Positions 8,735 to 17,509 of a stretch of DNA of 64,000 bases are shown one piece after another. The notes below the pieces were generated by a model. That model searched no databases, was not told the origin of the DNA, and saw only the letters and a list, made by a program, of their open reading frames with translations. Numbering within the stretch: the stretch's first letter is position 1; each line of letters starts with the position of its first letter. Both the position numbers and the translations under genes were made by a program. Source of the stretch: Sagittula stellata E-37 (GTDB lineage Bacteria; Pseudomonadota; Alphaproteobacteria; Rhodobacterales; Rhodobacteraceae); assembly GCF_039724765.1 (NCBI RefSeq), contig NZ_CP155729.1, forward strand, positions 4,163,501-4,227,500. Reading direction: 5' to 3'.

Positions 8735-9331
8735 TTACTGGAAGCAGAGAATTTCGACGCGGCGGTTCTTGGCCATGCCGGCAGCGGTGGCGTTGGACGC
8801 CACGGGCATGCGTTCGCCGTATCCGCGCACGTCGGTGATGTTGGCCCCCACTGCCCGCGCGACGCGGGCCACAGCCAGCGCACGGTTGTACGACAGCTTC
8901 ATGTTGTAGGCGTCGGACGCCCGGCTGTCGGTGTGCCCGGCGATGACGAAGCCCACTGCCGACGAAGACCGGAAGAAGTTCGCGATCTGCGCCTGTCCGT
9001 GCTTGGAAATCTTGTAGCTGTCGGTGGCGAAGAACTGGTCGGTGTTCATCACGCCGCAGGTGTTGGACCGGCGGCAGACCGGGATGCCCTTGCGGTCGAG
9101 GTGGGGGTCCATGTAGCCCTCCACGCCGTCGTCCATGACCCAGTGCTCACAGCCATCTGGGTCGACCCAGATGCCCGGAATGTATTGTTCGCCCACGATG
9201 GTGCGCGTGTTCTGCGTAGAAATGATAGGTGTTTGCCCAGCATCTTCCGCGACCGCCGGTGCAGCAACCGACAGGCACAGGGATGCAGTCAGCGCGATTG
9301 CGCTGAGGGCCTTGGAGATGCGTGTCACCAC
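8735..9331 (-). CDS. OmpA-family peptidoglycan-associated protein
   Basis: A 198-residue exported protein: signal peptide ending at about AVAEDA (residue 29), a 34-residue module at 53-86 shared with the downstream lipoprotein, then a C-terminal OmpA-like domain (about 95-198) with GHTDSRASDAYN and NRRVEI, the usual peptidoglycan-contact signatures. There is no beta-barrel or lipobox, so it is probably a periplasmic protein bound to murein. Start codon is GTG (a second GTG follows directly). It is the first gene of a two-gene unit. Confidence 0.9.
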   Translation of the reverse strand: MVTRISKALSAIALTASLCLSVAAPAVAEDAGQTPIISTQNTRTIVGEQYIPGIWVDPDGCEHWVMDDGVEGYMDPHLDRKGIPVCRRSNTCGVMNTDQFFATDSYKISKHGQAQIANFFRSSSAVGFVIAGHTDSRASDAYNMKLSYNRALAVARVARAVGANITDVRGYGERMPVASNATAAGMAKNRRVEILCFQ

Positions 9332-9499
9332 AGCCTCTGTCCCTTAACTGATGTTTCCCCCATGCGCGGTGGTCCGATGGCAGCGGGCCGCGCAAATTAA
9401 CTGTAAAGTCAGTGTAAGGATTCCATTAGGTAAGGGAAGAAGAAATCCACAAGGACTGTACCGCTTTCGGAAACAGTTCCCACTACATCTTGTGTTTTG

Positions 9500-9508
9500 T
9501 GTGGATAA
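9500..9508 (-). promoter_or_regulatory. Single perfect DnaA-box 9-mer
   Basis: The nine bases TGTGGATAA (TTATCCACA on the minus strand) match the DnaA consensus exactly, in the gap between the OmpA-family gene and the miaB stop. Only one box was noticed, with no A+T-rich unwinding region or further boxes, so this is not an origin. It may be a chance match or a titration site. Confidence 0.3.
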
Positions 9509-9548
9509 TCCGGGGTTGTTTTTTGATTCAATAGGTTCTGTGGCGAAG

Positions 9549-10856
9549 TTACATCGCCATCAAGACGCCCCCAAGGCTGTTTGGACCACTGGATTCGATT
9601 CGGACAGGGGCAATATCGCCCGCACCGATTCCCTGTGCCTCCACGTGCACGGCATGCAGGTATTCCGACTTTCCGACCATCTGGCCCGGCAGCCGACCCG
9701 GCTTTTCGAACAGCACCCGCACCTCGCGCCCGACCATGGCGTCCTGGAGGGCACGCTGCTGTTTGGTAAGAAGGGCCTGCAGGCGCTGAAGGCGGTCGTC
9801 CTTCTCGTCCTCGGGCACCTGCGCGCGCTCCGCGGCGGGTGTGCCCGGACGCTCTGAATACTTGAAAGAAAAGGCCGATCCGTATTCCACGGCTTCGATG
9901 AGCGCGAGGGTGTCCCGAAAATCGGCCTCCGTCTCCTCGGGGAAGCCGACGATGAAATCGCCCGACAGGTGCAGGTCCGGCCGTGCAGCGCGCAGACGCT
10001 CGATCAGGCGAAGGTACTGTTCGGCGGTGTGCTGGCGGTTCATCCGCTTGAGGATCCTGTCCGATCCAGCCTGAACCGGAAGATGCAGGTAAGGCATCAG
10101 CTTCTCGCACTCTCCATGCGCCGCGATCAGCGCGTCGTCCATGTCGTTGGGATGCGACGTCGTGAAACGAATGCGCGCGAGGCCATCGATTGTTTCCAGT
10201 TCCCGGATCAAACCCGCCAGACCGCGCTCGTGTCCATGGTAGGCGTTCACGTTCTGGCCAAGGAGCGTGATCTCCCGCACGCCGCGCTCGACGAGGTCGC
10301 GCGCCTCGCGCATCACGCGCTCCGCCGGGCGGCTCAACTCTGCCCCGCGCGTGTAGGGAACCACACAGAACGCGCAGAATTTGTCACACCCTTCCTGCAC
10401 CGTGAGGAAGGCCGTCGGCCCGCGCTTCGCCTTGGGACGCGCCGTCAGATGCTCGAACTTGTCTTCTTCGGGAAAATCGGTGTCCAGCGCCTTCGCCCCG
10501 GTGCGCGCCTTCGCCTCCAGCTCCGGAAGGCGGTGGTAGCTCTGCGGCCCGACGACCAGATCCACCATCGGCTGGCGGCGCATGATCTCCTCTCCCTCCG
10601 CCTGCGCGACGCAGCCCGCCACGCCGATCTTGAGGTCGGGCTTCGCGGCCTTCAGCCCCTTGTAGCGGCCAAGCTCGGAATAGACCTTCTCGGCGGCCTT
10701 TTCCCGGATGTGGCAGGTGTTCAGCAGGATCATGTCCGCATCGTCGGGCGTTTCCGTCACGACATAGCCCTGCCCGCCCATGGCCTCCGCCATGCGCTCG
10801 CTGTCGTAGACGTTCATCTGGCAACCGTAGGTCTTGATAAAGAGCTTCCGGGTCAT
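9549..10856 (-). CDS. miaB: tRNA-2-methylthio-N6-dimethylallyladenosine synthase
   Basis: Radical-SAM methylthiotransferase that turns i6A37 into ms2i6A37 in tRNAs. The 435-residue protein has the N-terminal methylthiotransferase domain with Cys12, Cys48 and Cys82, the radical-SAM cluster CxxxCxxC at Cys157, Cys161 and Cys164 (in [16 protein letters not shown]), and a C-terminal TRAM domain (about 370-435). All six cluster ligands are present. The start [15 protein letters not shown] is the family start. Confidence 0.97.
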   Translation of the reverse strand: MTRKLFIKTYGCQMNVYDSERMAEAMGGQGYVVTETPDDADMILLNTCHIREKAAEKVYSELGRYKGLKAAKPDLKIGVAGCVAQAEGEEIMRRQPMVDLVVGPQSYHRLPELEAKARTGAKALDTDFPEEDKFEHLTARPKAKRGPTAFLTVQEGCDKFCAFCVVPYTRGAELSRPAERVMREARDLVERGVREITLLGQNVNAYHGHERGLAGLIRELETIDGLARIRFTTSHPNDMDDALIAAHGECEKLMPYLHLPVQAGSDRILKRMNRQHTAEQYLRLIERLRAARPDLHLSGDFIVGFPEETEADFRDTLALIEAVEYGSAFSFKYSERPGTPAAERAQVPEDEKDDRLQRLQALLTKQQRALQDAMVGREVRVLFEKPGRLPGQMVGKSEYLHAVHVEAQGIGAGDIAPVRIESSGPNSLGGVLMAM

Positions 10857-10981
10857 GCTGCACCGTTGCGTAGGGAGAGTTGCTTAGGGGATCAGGGGCG
10901 CGGGATACCCCGAAACCGCCCCGTCTTGCAATGGGGCGGAAATTCACCGATTCTCGGCGCAAAGCGCTCAGGGGCAGGCCG

Positions 10982-11851
10982 ATGCAGTACGACTCCCTAC
11001 AGGATTTCCTCAGCCGGGGCCGCGAGGTGCTGGCCAGGGGACCGGTCGCGATGATCTTCGCCGAGGACGATACCGAACTGGCGACGACGCTGCGCCACCA
11101 CCGCCACTGCGGCTTTCGCGTCGTTCTGTGCTTCGTCTCGGAACTCTGGGAAACGCCGCCCGATCTCGTGGGCAAGATCCACCGGATCGACTACGACGCG
11201 ATGGCCGACGGCGCGGTGCAGGCAGCCGTGAACCACGTCAACGCCGCAGCCGAAGGCACGTGGCTCTACTACTGCTACAACGCCGAGTACCTGTTCTACC
11301 CGTTCTGCGAAACCCGCACCATCGGCGAGATGCTGGCCTACCACACCGAAGAGCGGCGCGATGCCATGCTGACCTACGTGGTGGACCTCTACGCCGGCGA
11401 CCTCCGCCGCCACCCGAACGCCGTCTCGCTCGACGATGCCTGCCTCGACCGCTCCGGTTACTACGCGCTCGCCCGGCTCGATCCGGACAACAAGAATTAC
11501 CCGAAAGAGCGGCAACTGGACTTTTTCGGGGGCCTGCGCTGGCGGTACGAGGAACACATTCCCCCCGAACGCCGCAAGATCGACCGGATCGCCATCTTCC
11601 GCGCCAGACCCGGCCTGCACCTGCGCGAAGACCACACGTTCGACGACGAGGAATACAACACCTACGCCTGTCCTTGGCACAACAACCTGACCGCCGCCAT
11701 CGTGTCCTTCCGCACCGCCAAGGCCCTTAAGCGCAACCCCGGCTCGACCTTCGACATCCAGAACTTCCACTGGCACAACTCCGTGCCTTTCGAATGGCAC
11801 TCGCGCCAGCTCCTCGACCTCGGCCTGATGGAGCCGGGCCAGTGGTTCTGA
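10982..11851 (+). CDS. Conserved protein, possibly glycosyltransferase-like
   Basis: A 289-residue soluble protein without signal peptide. I recall close relatives throughout Rhodobacterales, some annotated as family 2 glycosyltransferases. Visible features are an acidic EDDTE near residue 30, an aromatic AEYLFYPFCETR block and a conserved C-terminus (WHSRQLLDLGLMEPGQWF). I cannot point to a clear nucleotide-sugar DxD motif, so the enzyme name is weak. The start ATG at 10982 follows AGGGGCAGG; the longer upstream frame lacks support. It is divergent from miaB. Confidence 0.75.
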   Translation: MQYDSLQDFLSRGREVLARGPVAMIFAEDDTELATTLRHHRHCGFRVVLCFVSELWETPPDLVGKIHRIDYDAMADGAVQAAVNHVNAAAEGTWLYYCYNAEYLFYPFCETRTIGEMLAYHTEERRDAMLTYVVDLYAGDLRRHPNAVSLDDACLDRSGYYALARLDPDNKNYPKERQLDFFGGLRWRYEEHIPPERRKIDRIAIFRARPGLHLREDHTFDDEEYNTYACPWHNNLTAAIVSFRTAKALKRNPGSTFDIQNFHWHNSVPFEWHSRQLLDLGLMEPGQWF

Positions 11852-11904
11852 CCTCCGACTGACAACACCCATATCAAAGGGAAGGACAGGGAACCGCCCC
11901 TGCC

Positions 11905-11979
11905 CTTCATCTTGGTCCAAATACCTTGGGGGGTCCGGGGGGCCAGCCCCCCGGCCTGCGCGGGCAACGCCCGCGCGGG
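11905..11979. repeat. Intergenic palindromic repeat, family A copy 2, plus hairpin
   Basis: Positions 11905-11954 are an inverted copy of the element at 7110-7156: CTTCATCTTGG, CCAAATACCTTGGGGGG and the hairpin CCGGGGGGCCAGCCCCCCGG. A second strong hairpin (GCGCGGGC AAC GCCCGCGC) follows at 11955-11979. The element fills the space between two convergent genes and may help end transcription from both sides, though no U-run follows. Confidence 0.7.
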
Positions 11980-12006
11980 TCGGTCCGCGCCAGCGAACCG
12001 AAACCG

Positions 12007-12681
12007 TCAGTCGAACTCTTCCGTCACCACATGGTCCTTCGGCACGCCCAGCTCGGCGACCTCCCGCGGCAGCGCCTCGACCATGCCGTCGGGGCCGCAC
12101 ACGTAGACCACGTCGCCTTTCACCTCGACCAGGTCCTTCAGGAAGGACGCATCGACCTGGCCGCGCGCATAGCCGCTGTCCGGCTCGTCGGTGACGGTAT
12201 AGACCACCGCCAAACCCGGCATCGCGTCGAATTCGTCCTTCAGAATGATGTCGGCCTCCGTCTGGTTGGAGAACACCAAAGTGTTGCCCTCCAGCGTGCC
12301 CTTGTCCTGCAGCTTCTTGCGCAGAATGGCGATGAACGGCGTGACGCCCGCGCCGCCGGCGATGAAGATGCCGTCGCCCTTGTCTTCGATCGCGCCCCAG
12401 GGGTCCTCGATCAGCACCTTGTCGCCGGCCTGCAACTTGCCGATCTGCTCGGTCACGCCGTCGTGCTCCGGGTAGGACTTGATGACGAACTGCAACGTGT
12501 CCTCGTCCGGCAGGCTGGTGAAGGTGAAGGGCCGCTTCTCCTCGCGCCAGCCGTCCTTGTCCAGCGACAGGTCGACCGCCTGACCGGGCGTGAACGCGAA
12601 TCCCTCCGGCTTGTCGAACACCAGATGATGCGTGTCGCGCGTCACGGGCGAGATCGATTGCAATGTCAGCGTATGTGTCAT
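12007..12681 (-). CDS. Ferredoxin reductase-like FAD/NAD(P) oxidoreductase
   Basis: A 224-residue cytosolic flavoprotein of the ferredoxin-NADP reductase superfamily. It has the FAD-binding motif RPFTFTSLP at about 50-58, the NAD(P)-binding GGAGVTPF segment at about 109-116 and the C-terminal VYVCGPDGMVEAL region followed by a terminal EEFD. It lacks a 2Fe-2S domain, so it must pass electrons to a separate partner that is not encoded next to it. The ATG has CGGAGG six bases upstream. Substrate unknown. Confidence 0.87.
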   Translation of the reverse strand: MTHTLTLQSISPVTRDTHHLVFDKPEGFAFTPGQAVDLSLDKDGWREEKRPFTFTSLPDEDTLQFVIKSYPEHDGVTEQIGKLQAGDKVLIEDPWGAIEDKGDGIFIAGGAGVTPFIAILRKKLQDKGTLEGNTLVFSNQTEADIILKDEFDAMPGLAVVYTVTDEPDSGYARGQVDASFLKDLVEVKGDVVYVCGPDGMVEALPREVAELGVPKDHVVTEEFD

Positions 12682-12739
12682 GTGAACCTCCGTTTGCCAT
12701 CAAAACGCGACGGCAGGGACAGGGGTTCCGGTGCGCAGC

Positions 12740-13057
12740 TCAGGCCGACACCAGCGTCCCGTAGGTGCAAAGCTGGCGGTGTCCGTCGGTGCGGCTGACC
12801 AGTTTCCCGCCACGATAGACCGCATGTACGTATTTCGGCCCGTTGCCATAGGCGTAGCTCACGCAGGATTCGTCGAAGTTCTTCGGGTTGCGCTCGAACC
12901 CGGCCTCGGTGCCAAGCGCCACCTCCGCCTCGGCGCGGGTCACGCCCATCGTCAGTTTCTGCGCCACCCCGTCGTTGCCAGGCGCGTCGGTCTGCGGCGC
13001 GCCGACGGTGCAGGCCGAAATCAGCAGGGCGGTCAGGGCAAGGGCGAGGCGCGGCAT
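12740..13057 (-). CDS. Small BamE/SmpA-like lipoprotein
   Basis: A 105-residue lipoprotein with lipobox LISAC (Cys15). The mature part has a layout like BamE/SmpA proteins: a helix with MTRAEAEVALG-type spacing (LTMGVTRAEAEVALG), then a YAYGNG strand and VYRGGKLVSR. That resemblance is inferred from pattern alone. The start ATG at 13057 gives a clean signal peptide; the open frame continues upstream through the next gene without support. No terminator was seen. Confidence 0.78.
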   Translation of the reverse strand: MPRLALALTALLISACTVGAPQTDAPGNDGVAQKLTMGVTRAEAEVALGTEAGFERNPKNFDESCVSYAYGNGPKYVHAVYRGGKLVSRTDGHRQLCTYGTLVSA

Positions 13058-13131
13058 CTGGGCTCTCCTGTCAGGGGATTCGTCCCCCTTGGGTAACACG
13101 CGCCGCCCGTACCCGGAACAGGGCCGGACGT

Positions 13132-13587
13132 TCAGTCGGACGAGAGCTGTCCCAACCGTCGCACGGCGACGCGGCTTTCGGGCATGGCGTTGACCGGCGG
13201 CCGTTCTGCCGGCTGTGCCCCGCCACCGGCCGCGAAGAGCCCTCGACCGGGCATCAGCGCCGCCTCCTCCACAGGATCGACCGGAACGAAGGCCTCGGTC
13301 GGGACGGTCGCCTCGGCGGCCATTGCCGCCTCGCGCCGCGCGGCCATCTCCGTCTGGATGACGTCCAGCAGCCCGGCCTGGAACTGCCCAAACATGGCCT
13401 TCCCGTCCTCGGTCGCCATCAGATAGCGGGACGCGCCCAAGCTCAGCCCGAGCAGCAGCAGCTTCACGGCAATCCCCCGGGCAAAGCCGCCGCGCCGCCT
13501 GCCGTAGTGCCGCTTCACCACGCGCTTGCGCACCTCCGCGCCCGCATCTCCAAGGATGGCCTGCCTGAGATCGTGATCCGTCGTCAT
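13132..13587 (-). CDS. Hypothetical single-span membrane protein
   Basis: A 151-residue protein: basic N-terminal 35 residues (VRKRVVKRHYGRRRGG), one hydrophobic stretch (about 40-56), then an Ala/Glu-rich stretch and a low-complexity Pro/Ala tail. The basic N-terminus predicts an N-in orientation with the C-terminus in the periplasm. I do not recognise a family. It lies on the same strand between fabI and the BamE-like gene. Confidence 0.65.
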   Translation of the reverse strand: MTTDHDLRQAILGDAGAEVRKRVVKRHYGRRRGGFARGIAVKLLLLGLSLGASRYLMATEDGKAMFGQFQAGLLDVIQTEMAARREAAMAAEATVPTEAFVPVDPVEEAALMPGRGLFAAGGGAQPAERPPVNAMPESRVAVRRLGQLSSD

Positions 13588-13668
13588 GACACGATCCCAG
13601 CACAGGACCCGGCCGGAAGCACGGCGAAGTCATGGCGGAAATCCGGCGATTTAAACGAAAATGGAAAC

Positions 13669-14457
13669 TTACAGGTTCTCGTACTGCGGCATGCCAAGCA
13701 CGTGATAGCCGCCATCGACAAGGATGATCTCGCCGGTCGTGCAGGACCCCGCGTCCGAACACAGCCAAACCGCCGTGCCGCCCACCGCTTCGAGCGTCGC
13801 GTTGGACCGCAGCGGCGCGTTCTGGTCGGTGTGCTTGTAGGTCTTGCGGGCACCGCCGATGGCCGCACCGGCCAACGTCTTCATCGGCCCCGGAGAGATG
13901 GCGTTGACCCGGATGCCGTCCGGGCCAAGGTCGTTGGCAAGGTAGCGGGTCGCCGACTCCAGCGCCGCCTTGGCCACGCCCATGATGTTGTAGTTCGGCA
14001 CGACGCGCTGCGACCCCTGATAGGTCAGGGTCAGCATGGTGCCGCCATCGGTCATCAGCGGATGGGCGCGGCGGGCCACCTCGATGAACGAGTAGACCGA
14101 GATGTCCATGGAGTTCTTGAAGTTCGCGCGGGACGTGTTGAGGAACCGCCCCTGAAGCTCCGACTTGTCGGAGAAGGCGACCGCATGGACGAGAAAATCC
14201 AGCCGGTCCCAGCGCTGTCCCAACTGTTCGAAAGCGGCATCCAGCGAGGCATCGTCGGTCACGTCCACGTCGACCATGAAATCCGAGCCCACGCTCTCGG
14301 CCAGCGGCGCCAGCCGTTTGCCAAAGGCTTCACCCTGGTAGGTAAACGCAAGCTCCGCCCCTGCCTCGTGACACGCTTTCGCGATCCCCCAGGCAATCGA
14401 CCGCTCGTTCGCCACACCCATGACAAGCCCGCGCTTGCCTTCCAGAGTTATCGTCAT
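13669..14457 (-). CDS. fabI: Enoyl-[acyl-carrier-protein] reductase (NADH)
   Basis: Catalyses the last reduction in each fatty acid elongation cycle. The 262-residue SDR-type protein has the FabI N-terminus (GLVMGVANERSIAWG), and the catalytic set Tyr146, Tyr156 and Lys163 with the Y-x6-K spacing. Length is normal. It follows fabB by 15 bases, so the two should be cotranscribed, giving an unsaturated fatty acid module with fabA upstream. Confidence 0.96.
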   Translation of the reverse strand: MTITLEGKRGLVMGVANERSIAWGIAKACHEAGAELAFTYQGEAFGKRLAPLAESVGSDFMVDVDVTDDASLDAAFEQLGQRWDRLDFLVHAVAFSDKSELQGRFLNTSRANFKNSMDISVYSFIEVARRAHPLMTDGGTMLTLTYQGSQRVVPNYNIMGVAKAALESATRYLANDLGPDGIRVNAISPGPMKTLAGAAIGGARKTYKHTDQNAPLRSNATLEAVGGTAVWLCSDAGSCTTGEIILVDGGYHVLGMPQYENL

Positions 14458-14472
14458 CCCAGTCTTTCCGTA

Positions 14473-15702
14473 TCAGTCGTTGAACCGCGACAGCACCATC
14501 GAACCGTTGGTGCCCCCGAAGCCGAAGGAGTTGGTCATCACCGAATCCAACCCAGCGTTCTCGACCAGAGACGTGGCGATCTCTTCGGGCTTCAGCGCGG
14601 GATCGAGCGTTTCCACGTTGATCGACGGGATGATGAAGTCGTCTTTGAGCGCGAGCAGGCAATAGATCGCTTCCTGCGCGCCGGTCGCCCCCTGGCTGTG
14701 GCCGGTCATCGACTTGGTCGAACTGACCGGCGGGGTCGAGCCGTCGCCGAACACCCGGCGCACTGCCTCGATCTCGCCGACGTCGCCCACCGGGGTCGAG
14801 GTGCCGTGCGCGTTGATGTAGCTGACCTTGCGGCCTTCGGGCACCGTCGAAAGCGCCACGCGCATCGCCCGTTCGCCGCCCTCACCCGAAGGGGCCACCA
14901 TGTCTGCACCGTCGGAGGTCGCGCCGTAGCCCGTCACCTCGGCGTAGATCTTGGCGCCGCGCGCCTTGGCATGCTCCAGGTCTTCCAGCACGAGGATGCC
15001 GCCGCCGCCCGAAATGACAAAGCCGTCACGTCCGGCGTCGAAGGCGCGGCTCGCGCGCTCCGGCGTGTCGTTGTACTTCGACGACATCGCGCCCATGGCG
15101 TCGAACAGGCAGGACAGCGTCCAGTCCAGCTCCTCGCCACCGCCGGCGAACATGATGTCCTGCTTGCCCATCATGATCTGCTCCGCCGCGTTGCCGATGC
15201 AGTGCAGGGAGGTCGAGCAGGCCGAGGTGATCGAATAGTTGATCCCCTTGATCTTGAAGGCCGTCGAGAGATTCGCGCTGATCGTCGAGCACATCGCCTT
15301 CGGCACCGCGAATGGCCCGACGCGCTTGGTCCCGCCGGACTTCAGCACGGTCTGGTGCGCAGTCAGCAGGGCAGAGGTCGACGGCCCGCCGGACCCGGCC
15401 ACCAGCCCGGTGCGCGGGTTCACGACGTCGGTCTCTTCCAGCCCGGAATCGGCAATCGCCTGCTGCATCGCGATATGAGCATAGGCCGCCCCCGGCCCCA
15501 TGAAGCGCAGCGTGCGCTTGTCGACATGTTCGGACACGTCGATCTTGAGTTGGCCGGAGATCTGGCTGCGGAAGCCGTGCTCCTTCATCTCCTCAGAGGC
15601 GGAGATACCCGACCGTCCCGCCTTCAGCGAGGCGGTAACCTCTTCGGCGTTGTTTCCGATGCTGGAGACGATCCCCAACCCTGTAACGACGACGCGGCGC
15701 AT
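14473..15702 (-). CDS. fabB: 3-oxoacyl-[acyl-carrier-protein] synthase I
   Basis: Elongating condensing enzyme needed for unsaturated fatty acid synthesis. The 409 residues hold the Cys-His-His triad: Cys162 in TSACSTSLH, His in [11 protein letters not shown] and His in [17 protein letters not shown] stands four bases before the ATG. It is separated from fabA by 335 bases that include a terminator, so fabB-fabI probably has its own promoter. Confidence 0.96.
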   Translation of the reverse strand: MRRVVVTGLGIVSSIGNNAEEVTASLKAGRSGISASEEMKEHGFRSQISGQLKIDVSEHVDKRTLRFMGPGAAYAHIAMQQAIADSGLEETDVVNPRTGLVAGSGGPSTSALLTAHQTVLKSGGTKRVGPFAVPKAMCSTISANLSTAFKIKGINYSITSACSTSLHCIGNAAEQIMMGKQDIMFAGGGEELDWTLSCLFDAMGAMSSKYNDTPERASRAFDAGRDGFVISGGGGILVLEDLEHAKARGAKIYAEVTGYGATSDGADMVAPSGEGGERAMRVALSTVPEGRKVSYINAHGTSTPVGDVGEIEAVRRVFGDGSTPPVSSTKSMTGHSQGATGAQEAIYCLLALKDDFIIPSINVETLDPALKPEEIATSLVENAGLDSVMTNSFGFGGTNGSMVLSRFND

Positions 15703-16037
15703 GCGGCCTCCCTTGATTTGCTGGGTCTTACTAAGGCAGTCCTGCGGTCAGGCGCAAGGTGCACAGCGCGCTTCCATCCGCTGCAAGGCCGGCAGCCGCC
15801 GTCCCGTCGGACCAGCGACCGCCACTCGTTTGGGCGAACGGACGCCCCGAGGCAGACACTGCGGCATTCGCAAGCCGGTCAGCTTCCGACCGACGACACG
15901 CGACGGCCTTGATGGCGTCGCGACAGCGAAGCCACCACGTCACGCGGCAGACATCGCATCACGCGGGAGAGATCGTGAAAAAAAGTGCGCCATGGCGCAC
16001 CTTTTCCATCTCCGGCACATGAAGCGTCGCGGCACGC
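15703..16037. other. Intergenic region fabA-fabB, no gene seen
   Basis: Apart from the terminator at 15977-16005, nothing convincing is visible. The open frames here have codon use unlike the neighbours. It presumably holds the fabB promoter on the minus strand, but I could not pick out clear -35 and -10 boxes. Confidence 0.5.
15977..16005 (-). terminator. Intrinsic terminator after fabA
   Basis: A perfect palindrome GTGCGCCATGGCGCAC at 15985-16000 is followed on the minus strand by TTTTTTT. On the plus strand it is followed by CTTTTCC. It should end the fabA transcript about 40 bases after its stop. Confidence 0.88.
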
Positions 16038-16547
16038 TCAGCTTTCGCTCAGCGCGACTTTCATGTCCTTGACCTCGTAGATGACCTCGCCGTCGGCCTC
16101 GACGATGCCGTCGGCCACACCCATGGTCAGGCGGCGGGTCTGCACGGCCTTGGTGAAATCCACCTTGTAGGTCAGCATCTTGCGGTCCGGGCGGACCATG
16201 CCCTTCAGCTTGACCTCGCCCACACCCAGCGCATAGCCGCGCCCCTGCCAGCCGCGCCAGCCGAGGTTGAAGCCCGTCAGCTGCCACAGGCCGTCAAGGC
16301 CAAGGCACCCCGGCATGATCGGATTGCCGGGGAAGTGGCACTCGAAGAACCACAGGTCAGGCGTGATGTCGAATTCCGCCACGACGTGCCCCTTGCCGTG
16401 CAGGCCGCCTTCGCCGGAAATGTCGGTGATCCGGTCCATCATCAGCATGGGCGGCTCCGGCAGCTGGGCGTTGCCTTCGCCGAACAGCTCGCCGCGCGCG
16501 CATTTCAACAGGTCTTCCTTGCCGAAGCTGGTGGGGTAATCGGCCAT
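16038..16547 (-). CDS. fabA: 3-hydroxydecanoyl-ACP dehydratase/isomerase
   Basis: Dehydrates 3-hydroxydecanoyl-ACP and isomerises the trans-2 to the cis-3 double bond, the entry to unsaturated fatty acids. The 169-residue protein has the active-site His71 in [14 protein letters not shown] and Asp85 in LGLDGLWQL. Length is typical. It is transcribed away from irr, from which it is 166 bases distant. Confidence 0.97.
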   Translation of the reverse strand: MADYPTSFGKEDLLKCARGELFGEGNAQLPEPPMLMMDRITDISGEGGLHGKGHVVAEFDITPDLWFFECHFPGNPIMPGCLGLDGLWQLTGFNLGWRGWQGRGYALGVGEVKLKGMVRPDRKMLTYKVDFTKAVQTRRLTMGVADGIVEADGEVIYEVKDMKVALSES

Positions 16548-16675
16548 GCGGGGAGGGCTCCCTATCCTTCAAAAAGTGATCGTATCGCGAAGTCCGGCCC
16601 CGTCTAGCACCGGGTCAGCGCGCCATGCAAGCGGAACACGGTGCCGCAGCCCGCAAGTCACTGCCACGAAAAGGT

Positions 16676-16705
16676 TTGAAATCAGGCGCGCCGACGCATT
16701 ATATA
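16676..16705 (+). promoter_or_regulatory. Predicted irr promoter
   Basis: TTGAAA at 16676-16681 and TATATA at 16700-16705 are separated by 18 bases. Transcription would start at about 16712, two bases before the irr ATG, which implies a leaderless or near-leaderless mRNA. Confidence 0.45.
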
Positions 16706-16713
16706 ACGGATCA

Positions 16714-17154
16714 ATGACCGAGGCGGATATCACCACACCCATGTCCACGGAACTGGACCGCGGAAAATCCTGGCTGGCGCGCAGCGATCTGCGCCCGACC
16801 CGGCAGCGTGTTACTTTGGCCGCCCTACTGGTGGGGGATGGCCGAAACCGCCACGTCACCGCCGAAAGCCTGTTTGCCGCCGCCAAGGAGCAAGGCGAAC
16901 GGGTCAGCCTCGCCACCGTCTACAACACGCTCAAGGCGTTCTGCGATGCGGGCCTGATGCAGGAAGTCACGGTCGACGGCTCGCGCAGCTACTTCGACAC
17001 CAACACCCACGATCACCCGCATTTCTTCTGGGAAGACGACGGCCACCTGACCGACGCGCCTGCGGATCAGCTTGTGATCACGCAGTTGCCGAACGCGCCG
17101 GACGGGGCCGAGATCGCCTCCGTCGACGTGGTCATCCGCCTGCGCCGGAAATGA
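16714..17154 (+). CDS. irr: Iron response regulator Irr (Fur family)
   Basis: A 146-residue Fur-family regulator. Residues about 25-85 form the winged helix (LRPTRQRVTLAALL, VSLATVYNTLKAF). The C-terminal part has the Irr-type His-rich segment THDHPHFFW, which in this family takes part in heme and metal sensing. Irr normally represses iron-using genes under low iron and is degraded when heme is plentiful. It sits divergent from fabA, an arrangement I know from Rhodobacterales. ATG 16714 is the chosen start; an in-frame ATG at 16741 has no ribosome-binding site. Confidence 0.93.
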   Translation: MTEADITTPMSTELDRGKSWLARSDLRPTRQRVTLAALLVGDGRNRHVTAESLFAAAKEQGERVSLATVYNTLKAFCDAGLMQEVTVDGSRSYFDTNTHDHPHFFWEDDGHLTDAPADQLVITQLPNAPDGAEIASVDVVIRLRRK

Positions 17155-17368
17155 CTTCCGCCTGGCGACCACGGCCAGTGTTGAACTCCGACCGATCTTG
17201 ATCGCACCCAATGGCGTGATGCTCCTGGAACTGTCCGAGCACATTCAAGAAACGAGAATCGCCGTCACTCGCATCAGACGGCGGTTCCGGAAGACCTGAC
17301 AATTCAATCATGGCGCTGGAACAAAGGGGCGGCGGACCCAGGCTTTCCCGAAAACAGCCGGTCTTTTG

Positions 17369-17453
17369 TGGTACCCGCGGCCGGACTCGAACCGGCACGG
17401 CACAAGGCCTGGAGATTTTAAGTCTCCTGTGTCTACCATTCCACCACGCGGGC
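17369..17453 (-). tRNA. tRNA-Leu (anticodon UAA)
   Basis: On the minus strand an acceptor stem GCCCGCG pairs with CGCGGGT (one G-U), followed by discriminator A and an encoded CCA. The anticodon loop CTTAAAA gives anticodon UAA between the stem halves GGAGA and TCTCC. There is a long class II variable arm, and the T-arm is CCGGTTCGAGTCCGG. Confidence 0.97.
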
Positions 17454-17509
17454 ACACGCGCGCGACAATAGCGGCGGCGTGCGCCGTGTAAACCGGTCGT
17501 GTCGGCCCG

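Noticed and set aside
9490..9540. Possible replication origin because of a perfect DnaA box
   Set aside because: Only one box, no cluster, no A+T-rich unwinding element and no dnaA, parA or gidA nearby.
13507..15912. An 801-codon frame on the plus strand opposite fabI and fabB
   Set aside because: Arg/His-rich antisense translation of two well-supported genes, with no ribosome-binding site or family match.
15731..15943. A 70-codon minus-strand frame between fabA and fabB
   Set aside because: No ribosome-binding site, no family resemblance, Ala/Arg/Ser-rich as expected of random high-G+C DNA.
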